Source: Gnetum montanum
Lineage: Eukaryota; Streptophyta; Gnetopsida; Gnetales; Gnetaceae
Direction: 5' to 3'
Assembly (NCBI GenBank): GCA_015680685.1
Contig: MNCI01026977.1
Coordinates: forward strand, 164,633-228,632
DNA: 64,000 nucleotides
In this document: positions 1 through 11,781 of the stretch, piece after piece
Layout of the letters: the number at the start of each line of letters is the position of its first letter
How positions within the stretch are numbered: the stretch's first letter is position 1
The notes under the pieces: generated by a model
Seen by the model: only the letters and a program-made list of their open reading frames with translations
Database searches by the model: none
What the model was told of the DNA's origin: nothing
Position numbers and translations under genes: made by a program

Positions 1-435
1 TCCAAACCATTCCATATCATGACTAACATGTCCAACTATGCTTTAGGAGTCGTACTTACATAGTTAGATGACCAAAAGCATCCTTATTACATCCACTATG
101 CAAGTAGAAGTATCACTTGTGCATAACCTAACTACACTAACACAAAGAAAGAATTAATGGTTGCGGTGTTTGCACTAGAAAAGTTTAGATACTATGTATT
201 AGGATATAAAGTATATGTACATACATATCATAGTGCAATCTGATTCCTCATGAATAAGCTAATAATAAGCCCTCATATCATACAATGGCTTGTAATCTTA
301 CAAGAGTTCGATTTAACAATGATCGATTGCAAGGGCACCGAGAATGTAGTTGCTAATCATTTATCTCAGTTACGATGGGACAACAAAGAGGATGGTGGTG
401 ACTCTTTGTGGAAGCATTCTTGTTGCTTCAAGTAG
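1..435 (+). pseudogene. RNase H domain relic of element F pol
   Basis: The reading shows the Ty3/gypsy RNase H signature: FHIMT.. near the start, then KKELMVAVFALEKFRYYVLGYK, broken by stops, and then ISPHIIQWLVILQEFDLTMID and TENVVANHLSQL. The last open part is 250-435. Several in-frame stops and a Tyr in place of the usual Asp in the H-D-H region (HTYHSAI) make it non-functional. Reverse transcriptase would lie to the left, outside the window. Integrase does not follow, so the element lost it by deletion. Confidence 0.85.
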
Positions 436-1565
436 ATGGATTGTTTAAGTGTGTTAATGCAAGGTCACTGGATGTGATTTGTTTAAGTCTAGATTTGGGA
501 TGAGTTCTACTCAGTCACATTAACCATGAAATACACAAGGGACTTTACACAACCTTGTTCTTGGGATTCCATTCCATTCTCTCCTCTCCATCTTTCTTTC
601 CATTTTCCACCTCATTGTCAATTTTATCATTAGTCTGTTCTGGATTGATGCATTTTTTTTCTTTGGTAAATTCTTGTGGGTAAGTTTTTAACTCTTGCTT
701 CCAAATGACATTCCTAGAGCCTACGGACTCTTTAGTTTGTGGGCTTGTCAGGCCATAAAGGGCATGAGCTTGCTTTGGGGAGGACCCACTGGCATTTCTT
801 TTTGGTGCAATTGTTAACTTCTTCACCTTAAACATTTTCTACAATCAATCATTTCTTGTTTCATCTCCATTCATGACATCTGTTTTATTAGTATTTCCAT
901 TGATATTTTTCATCTTTCTTGTTCCTCATGTTTTTCCATCTTATAGCTACTGAAGGTTCGCTCTTAGTCGTGGGGGCCCTGGCACAAATTTTTCAATTTT
1001 TTCCATTTTACTAATTTCCTAACCCCCACACCTTAGGTAGTTGCCAATGATAAATCTCTAAACTAGTTTCTGCCATAATCACAACTCACCCAATGTGCTT
1101 CATATCGAGGCAAGGTATCAACTACATTGTGGATTATCTATCCTTGCTCATTTGTGACTGTGTTGTGTGTGCAAATGGCGATCATACAAAAAATGGACTA
1201 GGCTTGGAGGAAGCACTCAAGATGGACTAGAACTGGAGCATTTATGAAAGGAGCAATTTTGGTGGCATGGTTATGAATAAACAATGGAAGGTGCAATCTT
1301 GGCATTGGCGGCAACATGCTTCATCTTCTTTCTCTCTCTCTTTTTCTCTTCAAACTACCAAATAGGCTTGGATCTCATTTATGTATGAGTGTTCACCACA
1401 ATAGTCATGAACACTAATGTTGCAATATGCTTATTGATTTGTTTACTGGGCACGTTGAGTCTATCATCCCATTCCACCGTCAATTGTCAATTAGTCAATA
1501 ATCCTATACCTTCCCAATATTTTATAAGGAACTAGAGAACGAGTTTTCATTTAGTCGTGGGGGTA
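436..1565 (+). other. Non-coding 3' region of element F with conserved motifs
   Basis: No credible gene. Three things recur in the other elements. First, a block at 751-795 (AAGGGCATGAG.. then CTTTGGGGAGGACCCACT) is also in A, B and C. Second, a donor-like AG|GT at 954-957 is followed by TTAGTCGTGGGGG at 964-976, an internal copy of the polypurine motif. Third, the real 3' polypurine tract TTAGTCGTGGGGGTA at 1551-1565 abuts the LTR. ORF3, expected after the internal motif, has been deleted. The antisense open reading at 545-835 is not supported by homology. Confidence 0.6.
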
Positions 1566-2527
1566 TGTTGAGAGCAATTACTCTAGCAGTTATTCTAATT
1601 ATTAGAGTAGTTACTCTAATTATTAGAGTGGTTACTCTAGCAGTTACTCTAGCAGGTACTCTAATTGTTAGAGTGGTTACTCTAGTGATTACTTTAGCAG
1701 TTATTCTAATTATTAGAGAAATTACTCTAATTATTAGAGTAGTTGCTCCCAAGCCTATAAATATAGTGCCTAGGCGCACAATTGGGAAGGAAATTTTTTT
1801 AGCAGTCAATTACTGAAACTCTTGTAGTCTGTTTGAAAGTTAGAGTATTTTCCAAGTGCCCACAACAAGAGGTCTAAGTGTGGATAGACCTTTATATGAG
1901 CATTGTGTACCTGAGCACACCTTGTGTATGGCAATAAAGATGAGCTCTTTGATTCATCCTTGCAACACTTGAGATTTGTTTTCTTACGCATTTCTTTTAC
2001 TTTATTTTCTTATGCATTTATTTTATTCTATTCTATCTTATGCACTTTACATTTCTTTTATTAGCACAATAATTCATTTTGATCAATTAAGTAAATCATT
2101 AAATTACACAAGCACAACCACTTCGAACATGTGTATAATGCTTGATAACCCAATAACGATTAGTGTTTGGTAATCCCAGTAGTGTTGCACTGGTTCAGGA
2201 TGTGTACAGCAAGTGGAAATGGATGCTAGTGTTAGGATTAGTTAGAACTTAGTTAATGAGTAGTTAAGTTAAATTAGTCACTTAGTTACCTCTCTCCTTC
2301 CCTACTAGCGTAGGACATAAAAACATAAAAGCCATAAAAATCATATGCCTCAAGCTTACTTAACCATACAACTGTGGCATGCAGGTAAGCTTGGGAAGAT
2401 AACCATCAACCAACCCATCCTTGTTCCACAAGGGTGCATAATCACTTAGTCCTTGGAATTTGACTAGATCATGTGTGAAATGCTCGTATTCGTATGGTTG
2501 AGCGTAGGGGTACCTTCCTTCTCATCA
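1566..2527 (+). repeat. 3' LTR of element F (962 bp)
   Basis: Starts TGTTGAG after the polypurine tract and ends CTCATCA. U3 is dominated by inverted-repeat units. A TATA box (CCTATAAATATAG) lies near 1755. The conserved TATTTTCCAAGTGCCC near 1847 marks the start of the transcribed part, and AATAAAGATGAG near 1931 is the polyadenylation signal. The 3' end GTATGGTTGAGCGTAGGGGT is shared with all other LTRs here. Confidence 0.88.
1575..1745. repeat. Palindromic U3 repeat array of F LTR
   Basis: About seven imperfect copies of a unit built on TACTCTAATTATTAGAGTA, a 9-bp perfect inverted repeat around one T. Copies are joined by GTGGT or GCAGT. It lies immediately upstream of the TATA box, so it is positioned as an enhancer. 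Confidence 0.85.
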
Positions 2528-3837
2528 ATAACCGAGACAAGTGATCAACAACCACATTCTCAGTGCCCTTTCGATCTACCATCGTGAGATATAATTCTTG
2601 TAAGATCACTAGCCACCATATGACATGTGGGATCACCGTTGGCTTGTTCATTAGGAAGTAGATGGCACTGTGATCCATGTGTACAAACACCTTGTATCCA
2701 AGCACATAATGCCTGAACTTCTCTAAAGCAAACAGCACTACCATCAGTCCTTTGTCTATGGTAATGTAGTTCAATTGTGCATCCATAATGCTTTGGCTTG
2801 CACAATGGATGTAATATGGATGTTTCTTGTCATCCATCTAAGGCATAATTTTATGCATTTGTCATGACATGAAATGGTCTGGATTAATTAGGTACTTATA
2901 GAATTGGAGTCTCTACAACTTTCTCCTTCAGTTGCTAGAATGCTTTTTCACATTCTATGGTCTAGAAAAATAGAGCATCTTTCTTTGTTAGCTCAACCAA
3001 TGATTTTGCAATCTTAGAAAAATTCTCTATGAATTGCTAGTAGTAACTAGTATGTCCAAAGAAAGACCAAACATCTTTGACAATTTCTGGTTGATAGGTT
3101 ATTCCTTGGATGACCCTTATTTTTTTAAGGTCAACCTCAATTCCTATTTGTGATATTCTATGCCCCAACATAATGCCTTCCTGGACCATCAAATGACTTT
3201 TCTACCAATTGAGCTGCAAGTTTGTTTCAACACATTGTTTTAGTACTTGCTCAAGGCAATCCAAGGCTTACTCAAATGTAGCTCCATAAGTGGAGAATTC
3301 ATCCATGAAGACTTTCATACCACTACCAATTTGCTGTTGAAAAATGCTTAAGACCAGGCATTGGAATCTAGTAGGGGCATTACACATACCAAAAGACATA
3401 TTGCGATATGCAAAAGTCCGCTAGGGACTTGTGAATGTTGTTTTGGCTTGGTCCTCCAGTGCGATCTAGATTTAGTTATAGCCACTATAGCCATCTAGAA
3501 AACTGTAGTAGCAATGCTCAGATATTGTGTCTAACACCTAATCAACAAATGACAATGGAAAGTGGTCCTTGAATGTTGTCATATTCAACAGCTGAAAATT
3601 AATGAAAGACCCACGACTTGCCACCTTTTTGGCCATATAATGAGTGGACTAACCCACTCTCTATCTACAATGGGATAAATGAACCCTACCTTGAGAAATT
3701 GTTCGATTTTGTCTTTAACAATTTGCTTCAGTTTGGGATTTAATCACCTTTGTGGCTGCCTCTTTGGCTTCACGATTGAGTCAGTGTAGATGGGATGCTG
3801 TCATATCCTAGGATCAATCCCGATGAGTTTAGGATAT
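2528..3837 (-). pseudogene. Element D pol: reverse transcriptase and RNase H, right-hand side cut by A
   Basis: The minus strand reads the RT start (PKLKQIVKDKIEQFLK, then VDREWVSPLII) from 3837 leftward, the catalytic box near 3285-3315 as FMDEFSTYG, and RNase H at 2837-2528 (DDKKHPYYIHCASQ.., HMDHSAIYFLMNKPTVIP, GTENVVVDHLSRLL). The second catalytic Asp of FMDD is Glu here, and many stops are present, so it is inactive. RNase H runs directly into the end of F at 2527. Its upstream part (protease, gag, LTR) resumes at 12635 beyond element A, which landed just before the RT start. Confidence 0.88.
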
Positions 3838-4685
3838 TGATGAACCATGATTTGTCAGGCTCTAATATCAAACCCCCAATATCGGGTACCTAATATCGCA
3901 GCCTGGATGCAATATTGGATACATGATATCGTGGTTCCTGTGAAAGCCTATAAATACCGCATTTGGGCACATAGAAAAGCATAGGAAAAGTTAGTGTTAG
4001 AGTAGGATCTTTTTTTCAGTTTCAATTCCTCTCAACCCTTTCCTTAATGCATGCCTACAGTGTGATGATTGTAATTGTATGGAACCTCTATTTGAGTGTG
4101 ATGTACTTGGACACACACATGACCAACAATAAAGATCAAGATTACTTCATCATTGCAGCATTCACTTAGTTTTATCTGCTTATTGTTATTATTATTTATT
4201 GCTTTCTTAATTAATATTTCTCCACCCTCATTTCCTATACCTGTTATTCAACGCAGAATGAGTACAACTTAATCATGAGCATTTAAGTGTAACTACTTAG
4301 TATCCCAGTAGTGTACCTAGGACATGTGCTTAGTAATCCTAGTAGTAGTACATGAGGTCCAAGATGTGTACGAATGATTAAGGATTGATGCTCATTGCAC
4401 TTAGGCTAGCTTAGATTCTCTTCTCCCTTTCCCTCTTAGCTTAAAAAAAAGTTATTTTCCATTGTCCCTAGAAGTAGCATAGTGATAGGAAACACATCAT
4501 GCACCTCACTCTGGACTAAACAATATGTGACAAAGAAAATACTAGTCCAAGTGGGAAGACAGCGAACTGCAATCAACGAGTAACTATCTAGATACCACAA
4601 CTAGCCCATCTTCAGAGTTCGACCAGATCGTGTGTGAATGTTTGTATTCGTATGGTTGAGTGTAGGGGTACCTCGCCACTCATTA
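3838..4685 (+). repeat. 5' LTR of element A
   Basis: Starts TGATGAACC and ends CTCATTA (the other LTRs end TCATCA). U3 carries several AATATCG/GATATCG motifs at about 3875-3932. TATAAATA is at 3949-3956. R carries CAGTGTGATGATTGTAATTG and the polyadenylation signal AATAAAGATCAAG. Confidence 0.95.
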
Positions 4686-4686
4686 T

Positions 4687-4704
4687 TGGCACCGTTGCGA
4701 GGGA
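4687..4704 (+). promoter_or_regulatory. Primer binding site of element A
   Basis: TGGCACCGTTGCGAGGGA starts one base after the 5' LTR. It is close to TGGCGCCGTTGCCGGGGA, the site described for Athila/Tat-type elements and attributed there to tRNA-Asp (from memory of the family). Confidence 0.8.
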
Positions 4705-4760
4705 CAATGCTAGTTATTTAAATTAGTTACATCATACAAGATCACTGTAATAAAGTATTC

Positions 4761-6845
4761 ATGATATATCTCATAGAAAAGAACTTGATTTCAATTAATT
4801 CACACACAAATTCACAACAATGTCTCTCTCACAAGACTATGATAACGCAACAACCAGTAAGGCAATTCATTAGAGAACCAACGAACTATACAATGATGAA
4901 GACAAATTTTGGAGTACTCAATCTAATGCAGGGGTCTCCTATGTACATCAACGAAGGAAACATTATCCCAACTCACAAATTCATGACCTACCTAGTGACG
5001 ATGAATCCCTACTGGCCACTAAGAGCCTAACGCATATACAAGAGGTTGTTCGAATATCCCGAAAGCATTGTAAGGAAAGTCATCTACCCAGGCTTGATTT
5101 AAACAGCTTTTCCAAATTTTTAGGAGGCTATGATTTAGATCCGCAACATCATCTACAAGCCTTCCATGATGCATATGTATGGAACAATATTGATAATGGG
5201 TGGCAAAAACTTAAGCTCTTTCCTACGACAGTCGTTGGCCAAACAAAAGTATGGTACAAGTCCTTAAGACCAAAATCAATTCAACATTGGCCAACAATGA
5301 TAGAACTATTTAATGAAAGATATCAAACCTACACAAGAGTGTTAGCCTTGAGGAGACATATCCAAGAATGGAAACAGGGGCAACAAGAACCCTTGGACAT
5401 GGCCTTAGAAAGATACTATTTGTTGTTAAACGATTGCCCAGGCCATGGATTCTCCAAGGAAAGGTTAATGTACCACATCATGGATGGGCTCCGTAATGAA
5501 ACAATAGACACCCTAGGGATGTATTCCTGAGGTCAACTATACAAGCTACGAACACACCAATTCCAAGAGCTTATTAAGCGAGTAGCAAAAGAAGAAGGAG
5601 AGATAGCTAAATGGGAGAATATTGAAAGCTCTCAATAGCACCAAAATCTCAAAATAGCAAACGTCCATGATCATGAAGAGGAGAAATCAACTAACCTAAA
5701 GGAGGTGGAATCATCTTTGCCAATACTACAATCACTAGATGAAATTGAGGCAAAGATCAATAAGATGATGGAATGGATACATGAAAAATGTGGAGAATAT
5801 GCTAACATTATTAGAAGTAGAACCATGATGAACCAAGAAGTAGGATAGAACATCCTTAGACAATTGGAAAGAAGGGTTGAAGAGAATAAGAACTCAACTG
5901 CTAATCATACATATCAATGTAACATTTTCCTATACGATCACCCCAAAGGTCAATGCCCAATCTTGTCATATTTACATGAGAATTGGGGAAGAATATTACA
6001 TCCAGAGTTCGTACAAAAATACTATGTTCAATCACAGTGGAAAAAATCCCAATCATGGGGGAGGCCACCCCCAAACTAGTCACACCCTTCATACCATCCA
6101 AACCCAAGTGCCTATCAGGTTCAGCATCCTATTTCCCCAACTGGGTCAACATCCTCTATCTCACCACATTGTTATCATCCTCCTAAATACTATCAACCCA
6201 TATCCTATCCAACATGATCACCACCTTATGTTCCTTACACTTTTCCTCAACCTTAATATTTCCATCCTTCACCTTCTTCTACATCGCCACCAATTGTACC
6301 AGAAGGTTTTGCACCACAGCACCAACCCACGAACATTACTTGTGCTGCTACTATCAACAGCAATGGAGGTACTCAAAAGCATTCTTTCTTTAAGCATGGT
6401 CGTAGAAAGGAATAGCACAATTCTGAGACCACTGCATTCTCCAACTCAACATAAGTTTAACATCATGGTGCATCCTTCTCCTCAAACTCAACACCTCATG
6501 TTACCTTATCCAGGCCACCAATCAACACTCCAACAACTATGTGGCCCAATGAATATAGCCACGTAGGGAGACATCGATCCTTGCATATCATCATATGGTC
6601 AAGGGTATCATAGTGGGTCAACTCCGTATCAATTAACCACATCTTCTAACTTGCCCCACTATGTCAACTTTAATACGGTGTGTGCACCCCAATTTGGGTA
6701 CATTCCAACCACCATGTCAAAAGACAGCTCGTGGTTTCGATATGACTAGGTCCCAATATTTTCAAAATGCATGGATCCAACCCTTCAATTTATTAATTCT
6801 CGCTATGATCAAAAGTTAGGTTCTAGGGGATATCCCCCATTCTAA
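4761..6845 (+). pseudogene. gag of element A, degenerate
   Basis: The capsid-like core is readable at about 5065-5640: DLDPQHHLQAFHDAY, then WQKLKLFPTTVVGQ, WYKSLRPKSI and FNERYQTYTRVLALRRHIQ, the standard retrotransposon gag fold signature. It continues through 5864-6079 with a reduced zinc-knuckle-like motif (CNIFLYDHPKGQCP). It then passes into a Pro/Ser/Tyr-rich tail (about 6080-6560) and a last readable part (FNTVCAPQFGYIPTTM) to about 6845. At least one frameshift near 5040-5060 and several stops break it. No protease follows, unlike B and C. Confidence 0.8.
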
Positions 6846-8805
6846 CAAATAGAATTAATAAATGTTTTTCCTTTTCTCTAATTTTACAATTTTTTGTTTT
6901 CCAGTTTTTCATCTTTCAATTTTTTATTTTTTGTTTTATCTTTTTATTGATTGGTTCATCTTTTTATTTATTGTTTTATCTTTTTATCCTTTTATGGGTA
7001 ATCTCATCTATGAATAAAACACTCATGTGACTTGTTGGTTGAGGTGTTGTTCTATGCTATCAAGTCTCATGTAACTAATTATTTGGATAGTGAACCCATC
7101 ACATCCACCCACCCATTCTATTAATAAAAGGTTCTACTCTAGGTATGATGATATTCTTGTCATCATAAAAACTTAAAAGTAAATTTCTGCTCATTATGCC
7201 GATAGCGAAAAATGATGGACTAAGCGGGAATGGCCAGGGTGTGACATCAAGGGAACTTGTGGATTCTCTTTGGTAACATCTGTAGGAGTTATCATGTAGC
7301 CTGGTTGTACTAATATCCTTGTAGATCTAACAAAAATGGAACTAGAAAGACATGCATCCATGCCTGAAGGTAGGCAGCTTCTCTGGATTACGCATCAAAA
7401 AGAAAGAGAAAAAAAAAAGAAAAAAAAGGTGTGCTAAAGTAGCCAAATAAAAGCAAATATGCCGCAAAGAAATTCCAAATCACTCCTCCCTTGAACAAAA
7501 TGCCAAATGATCATATGCCTTGCTGTCATGATGCTCTTATGGTTGTCCATCATTGGATAAAACAATGCGATGTCACTGATCGAAGGAATGAACTTGGTCT
7601 TGATTTTGAAGCGACGAGCTAATGACACATTAATCATGTCTACACTCAAGATTCATTGTGCCCTGGGTTAGTTACCTCATATTCCAATCTCTACAATCCC
7701 TTCTACAATTCATCCCATCTTGCTATTTATGTATTTGTGACTCGTGTCTTGTGTAGCATTGAATTCATATCTCATCACGGTGGTATCTACATGTATGTGT
7801 TTTATGCAAGAGGTGGGGATTACATTTAAACCTTTTAGTGCCTATAGACATTTTTGTGTATAGTTATGCAAGGGCATGATAGGTATGAACCTGCTTTGGG
7901 GAGGACCCACTTGCGTGACTTTTGTAATTTGTATTTGTTGCACAGCACCACATCATTTTTTACCCTCCAAGTACTTCATTGCCAAATCTATTGTTTCCCT
8001 TATCATCCTTCTAAGTTCAAACATTCCTATATACCATCTCATGTCCTTTTTCCTCATTCCATTCATGAATTTCATTGTTAGATTCCACCACATTATACCT
8101 TTTGTGCCTTCCAGTCTATTCAATGTTACCCTACACCTTTCTAATTAACCTCAAATCCTTCATTTGTGGCCTTGGAAATTTAGAAGTTCATTAATTTTAC
8201 CAAGTACCCTATTTTCGATGGGTCGCGATATCAAGTCCGACGCGATATCAGGTCTATGCTATCAAGTATACAATATCGTATCCACAAAAAACTATATATA
8301 TGGACCCCCTACACATGTCAACATCATTTTACACTATTCATGTGGGGGGGAGTTGTTCAAATTTTTCTCCATGAACTTGCTAACTTGCACGCCTCTCGTT
8401 CCAACATCCATAACTTGTTTGTTAATGCTCCAACTCCCATTCTGATTGAACCTGTCTAAACCTGGAGTGTTCAACTTAGTCATGGGGGAAGGGTACACTC
8501 CAAGCCATGCATAATTTTTTCAAAATTCATCATTTTTTGAAGGATATCATAAAGGGTAAAGGATAGTAAAAACTATTAAACACATTGCCAAATCAACTTT
8601 ATCTCTTCACTCATACCAGGGGAATTAATTTTTGAAACCACCTAATCAAATTAGGCCCAATATCAAAACTTTTAAGGGACACTTTCATAAAATTTCCTAA
8701 CTCTAGATCACACAAAACAAAAATAAATTTACTAAAGGTAAGAAGTAAGGTATAAATCAAATTTTGTAAGCAACCGTACTAATGGACGGCCCTGTGTGAT
8801 TGTAG
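6846..8805 (+). other. Spacer between gag and ORF3 of element A
   Basis: No protein gene supported. The first part is T-rich (TTTTGTTTT runs), as in the region after integrase in B. The block at 7865-7915 (ATGCAAGGGC, then CTGCTTTGGGGAGGACCCAC) is conserved with B, C and F. A promoter-like block (8221-8301) follows. The internal polypurine motif CTTAGTCATGGGGGAA is at 8474-8489, and an intron-like stretch ends in GTGATTGTAG directly before the ORF3 ATG at 8806. Hydrophobic short readings at 7854-8148 could be a by-product of T-richness. Confidence 0.55.
8221..8301 (+). promoter_or_regulatory. Candidate internal promoter of element A ORF3
   Basis: Three clustered motifs of the LTR U3 type (CGCGATATCAAG, CGCGATATCAGG, CAATATCGTATCC) are followed by ACTATATATATGG (TATA at 8293-8301). 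The same GATATC-type motifs sit upstream of the TATA box in this element's LTRs. A TATA box this far inside an element, 500 bp before ORF3, is best read as an internal promoter. No transcript data can be seen here. Confidence 0.5.
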
Positions 8806-11593
8806 ATGGCCCCTAAATGTGGACAGCAAGGAGAACCCTCTCAAGATGTGTCCAAATGACCAAGGAGAGGTAGAGGCTAGGCATCTCCTAAGAACATGCA
8901 AAACAGGAGGCACAATCATTCAACATCCATCAAGAGCCTCTTGTTACTGTGCAATCAGGATAGGCTGAAAGAGGAGTCGCTGAAGCACCTAAACAAGGAT
9001 AATATCTCACGTTGCCCCCAGAATGTGTTTAGGTGATCCATGAAAGGTCCATGTTAGTGGTCATGATCATGGAACTCAACTTTGGACCTTTCACAGAGTT
9101 CACTCCTAAAGTTGTTAGGGACCAACTCAAAGCGTCCCCATTATGGCGTACCCTTTCTAAAAATGGTGCCTGGTACCTAGGAGAGACATACCAATTTTGG
9201 AAAAATAAAGAAGAGGATACCATAGTTGATATTGGTGGTGTTTCTATAGATTTCTCTACCAAGGCCATTTTGAAAGTGTTGAATCTTCCGAATACAGGGC
9301 CAAAATTTTTTCACCTGTCCACTTGCTCTGATGCTGATGCGCAAAAAACCTGGTTGAAAAGGACGTACGGTAAGGAAGACAAGGTGTATAGAGAGTTGAC
9401 CCTAGAGGAAAAGATCTATTTTAAGATTGATACTTATCATATCTTCCCCATGAAAGGATTAAAAAAAATCTCAACATATGCAGCCAGAGGAACTCCAATA
9501 TTGATGGGTAAGGTAAATGCCAACCTACCCCATCTGTATCTCACGAAGATTTTGAGACGGTTTTAGGAACACAAGATAAGGAAATTTGCATTGCCCTTCC
9601 CTTGTCTCATCAGGAAGTTGTGCTAATGTGCTGGAATTCTGGGGTACACCAATGACATCCCCAAAAAATCCCAAAATGCTTTATTTGCTGAATTACTGAA
9701 GCCACCAACCCCAAGGAAAAGTACTGGTGAGACACTAGAGTTGAAACAAGAACAAATGGTGGGGCCCACAGCAACTCAAACTGTAGGGCCTAGCCAACTC
9801 CCAAGCACAAGCCCTAATCAACAGCAAGAAGCGGGCCCAACATAGGCCAAAGAGACCAACCACCACCATCACCGTAGGATTATCGACCGTCGATAAGCCA
9901 TCTCAAGGCCATCATTAAGACGGTTAGTTAGGGAAGTCGTGATGATACCAATCTCTTCCATGTAATTGACGACGTTGTATGATCCACATTTTTCATAGAT
10001 CACGCACAGGGCGAAGTGTCCATCCAAATAAGAGGAGGGGAGACACACTGGTCACAACAGATCTTGAGAAATGCTGCATCCTTTCAGGTGTAATTGGAAA
10101 TATGTCAAGGTGCCATAGTCATGGTCATGTAGCACCAAGATGCAATAGGAGTTACAAAAGTGGTCACAGACCACATAAAAGAGTCCTTCAATGTCCCTAT
10201 TGTTTCATCGATAAATTTCACAAGAGCACATGATGCTCAAACATTGGCTGGTCCCTCAATGACTCCTGCAGAGCATGAGGATGTTCTCAATCGATTGCTG
10301 CAGACATGACAAGTGATGACATCCTTGTTTAACATCCCACAAGATGTCACAGCAACTCAATCAGATCTCATCTCCACCAAAGGGAAGTTGGTCATGGTAG
10401 AGATCAAGGTTGAGCATGTAGAGACGGAGTTAGAAAGAATCTAGGAAAGGCTCATCATCCTGCAAGCTGTACAACAGGATCCATCTCAATTCATCCCCAC
10501 AAACCAACTAGAATATTTTAGGATGGAGAAACTCACTAAATTATTGGTAGATAATAAAAGAGTGGCGAAGGAGAAAGAGATCTAATTAGGATGCTTCCAA
10601 GGCACAAGCGCAGACATGTGCGCATGCCAAAGCACTCAAGGCCTTGCAAGAAAAGAATAAATAGCTTGTCGTAGACAATCTTCAGTTGACCACTGTGGAG
10701 AAACAAAAAAATGTTCTTGAAGAGAATTTTTAGCGGTTACGAGAATAGTTATTCAGGGTCAACTAGGACATGAATCGCTTAGCGAAAGAGAATTGAACCC
10801 TCTCAATGGAGGAGCTACGCACAATCCATAAAAATATGGCAATTGAAACAAGTGCATGGAAAAACGAGGCCAAGAAACATGAGAAACTAAACGAGCACTT
10901 TAGAGATCAGGTGGGGATGTATAAGCAACTCATTGAAAAAGAAATCCATATGGCCAAGGCCCACATTAACACCTTTAGTGTCCAAAATGCTGATTGGTGG
11001 GTCATATTGGATACCTATGCATTTTTCCACTAAGCAAAGCTCAAAAGCCAAAACCTGCAGATATAAGATCTTATGGAGTACATGGAATTGGCAAATCTAT
11101 GGTATGCTAATTTAGCCATGTTAACAGCAAGATGCTCGAGAACAGAGCTGGAGAAGTAGGTAGCTACCACCTATGCAAAATATGAAACAAAATTTGCGAA
11201 GCACAAGAAGACGCTGCAGAAGTTAGAAGTGGAAAATTCTAAATTAGAGGTGGCCAAAACCAAGTATCAAGGAGAAAAATATTTCATGGTAGACTTGGCT
11301 CAACGGCTTACAGATTACCAGGAGTACAAGGATAAAGCTAGAGCCTACAAGGAGGAATGACAGTTGTTTGCAGCTTGGTATGTCAAAGCAAATTAAATAT
11401 TCCCACAACTACCATGTCCATGGGAGGTGCCGACTCCATCAAACATTGGAGCATCAGCATGGATGGCATAGGACCCCAAACTGAAGAGGAAAAGCTCTAG
11501 GCACTCCTCCAGAACCATCAAATTTCAAAAACTATAGCTCAAGATAAGGGGAAGCAACCCATGGAGGAACCACCACCACCTAGAACCACATGA
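8806..11593 (+). pseudogene. ORF3 of element A (plant transposon-associated domain plus coiled coil)
   Basis: The start ATGGCCCCTAAATG abuts an acceptor-like GATTGTAG, and B and C begin the same way (MAPK). The best open part is 9033-9566: WYLGETYQFWKN, a middle region, KIYFKIDTYHIFPM and a C-terminal YAARGTPILMGKVNANLPHL. This pattern resembles the putative plant transposon protein domain seen in third ORFs of Athila-like elements (recalled, not searched). A segment near 10030-10220 (QQILRNAASF, then GAIVMVM) matches C but is missing from B. From about 10380 to 11400 the readings are Glu/Lys/Leu-rich and typical of a coiled coil. Frameshifts and stops make it a pseudogene. It ends with a Pro-rich tail at 11593. 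Confidence 0.72.
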
Positions 11594-11766
11594 GTTCCAA
11601 TAAAGTTTTGTAATTTTGTAATTTTGTCTTCATGTCCTAATTTTGTTGTATGCAATCCTCCACTATGGCTGAATAAATTCCTAGTTAGTCAATAATCCCA
11701 TACCTATCCACTGTGTAATCAATGGGGCTTGTTCTCATTTTTTTCAACTCGAGGATGAATTTTCAT

Positions 11767-11781
11767 TTAGTCCTAGGGGTA
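11767..11781 (+). promoter_or_regulatory. 3' polypurine tract of element A
   Basis: TTAGTCCTAGGGGTA directly precedes the 3' LTR. It is the same motif as in B, C and F (AGTCGTGGGGGTA), with two substitutions. Confidence 0.75.

Larger units (their letters stand above)
1..2527 (+). mobile_element. Element F: 3' end of an Athila/Tat-like Ty3/gypsy retrotransposon, 5' part outside window
   Basis: On the plus strand, a degenerate RNase H reading is followed by about 1.1 kb of non-coding 3' region and a complete 3' LTR. The polypurine motif at 1551-1565 directly precedes the LTR start TGTTGAG, and the LTR ends CTCATCA at 2527. Just beyond lies antisense RNase H of element D, so F is inserted in D. 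The 5 bp after F are ATAAC, and the matching target duplication should lie left of the window. Integrase and ORF3 are missing, so this copy is internally deleted. The LTR family differs from A, B and C in its U3 but shares the polyadenylation and 3' end motifs. Confidence 0.85.

Noticed and set aside
1522-1809. Ile/Thr/Arg-rich readings on both strands
   Set aside because: Translations of the palindromic U3 repeat array, not genes.
7854-8148. Hydrophobic readings that could be an envelope-like membrane protein in A (and 27593-27859 in B, 39228-38833 in C)
   Set aside because: The DNA is T-rich, which yields hydrophobic peptides by chance; frames are not consistent between elements apart from the short LLWGGPTC stretch, which is reported separately.
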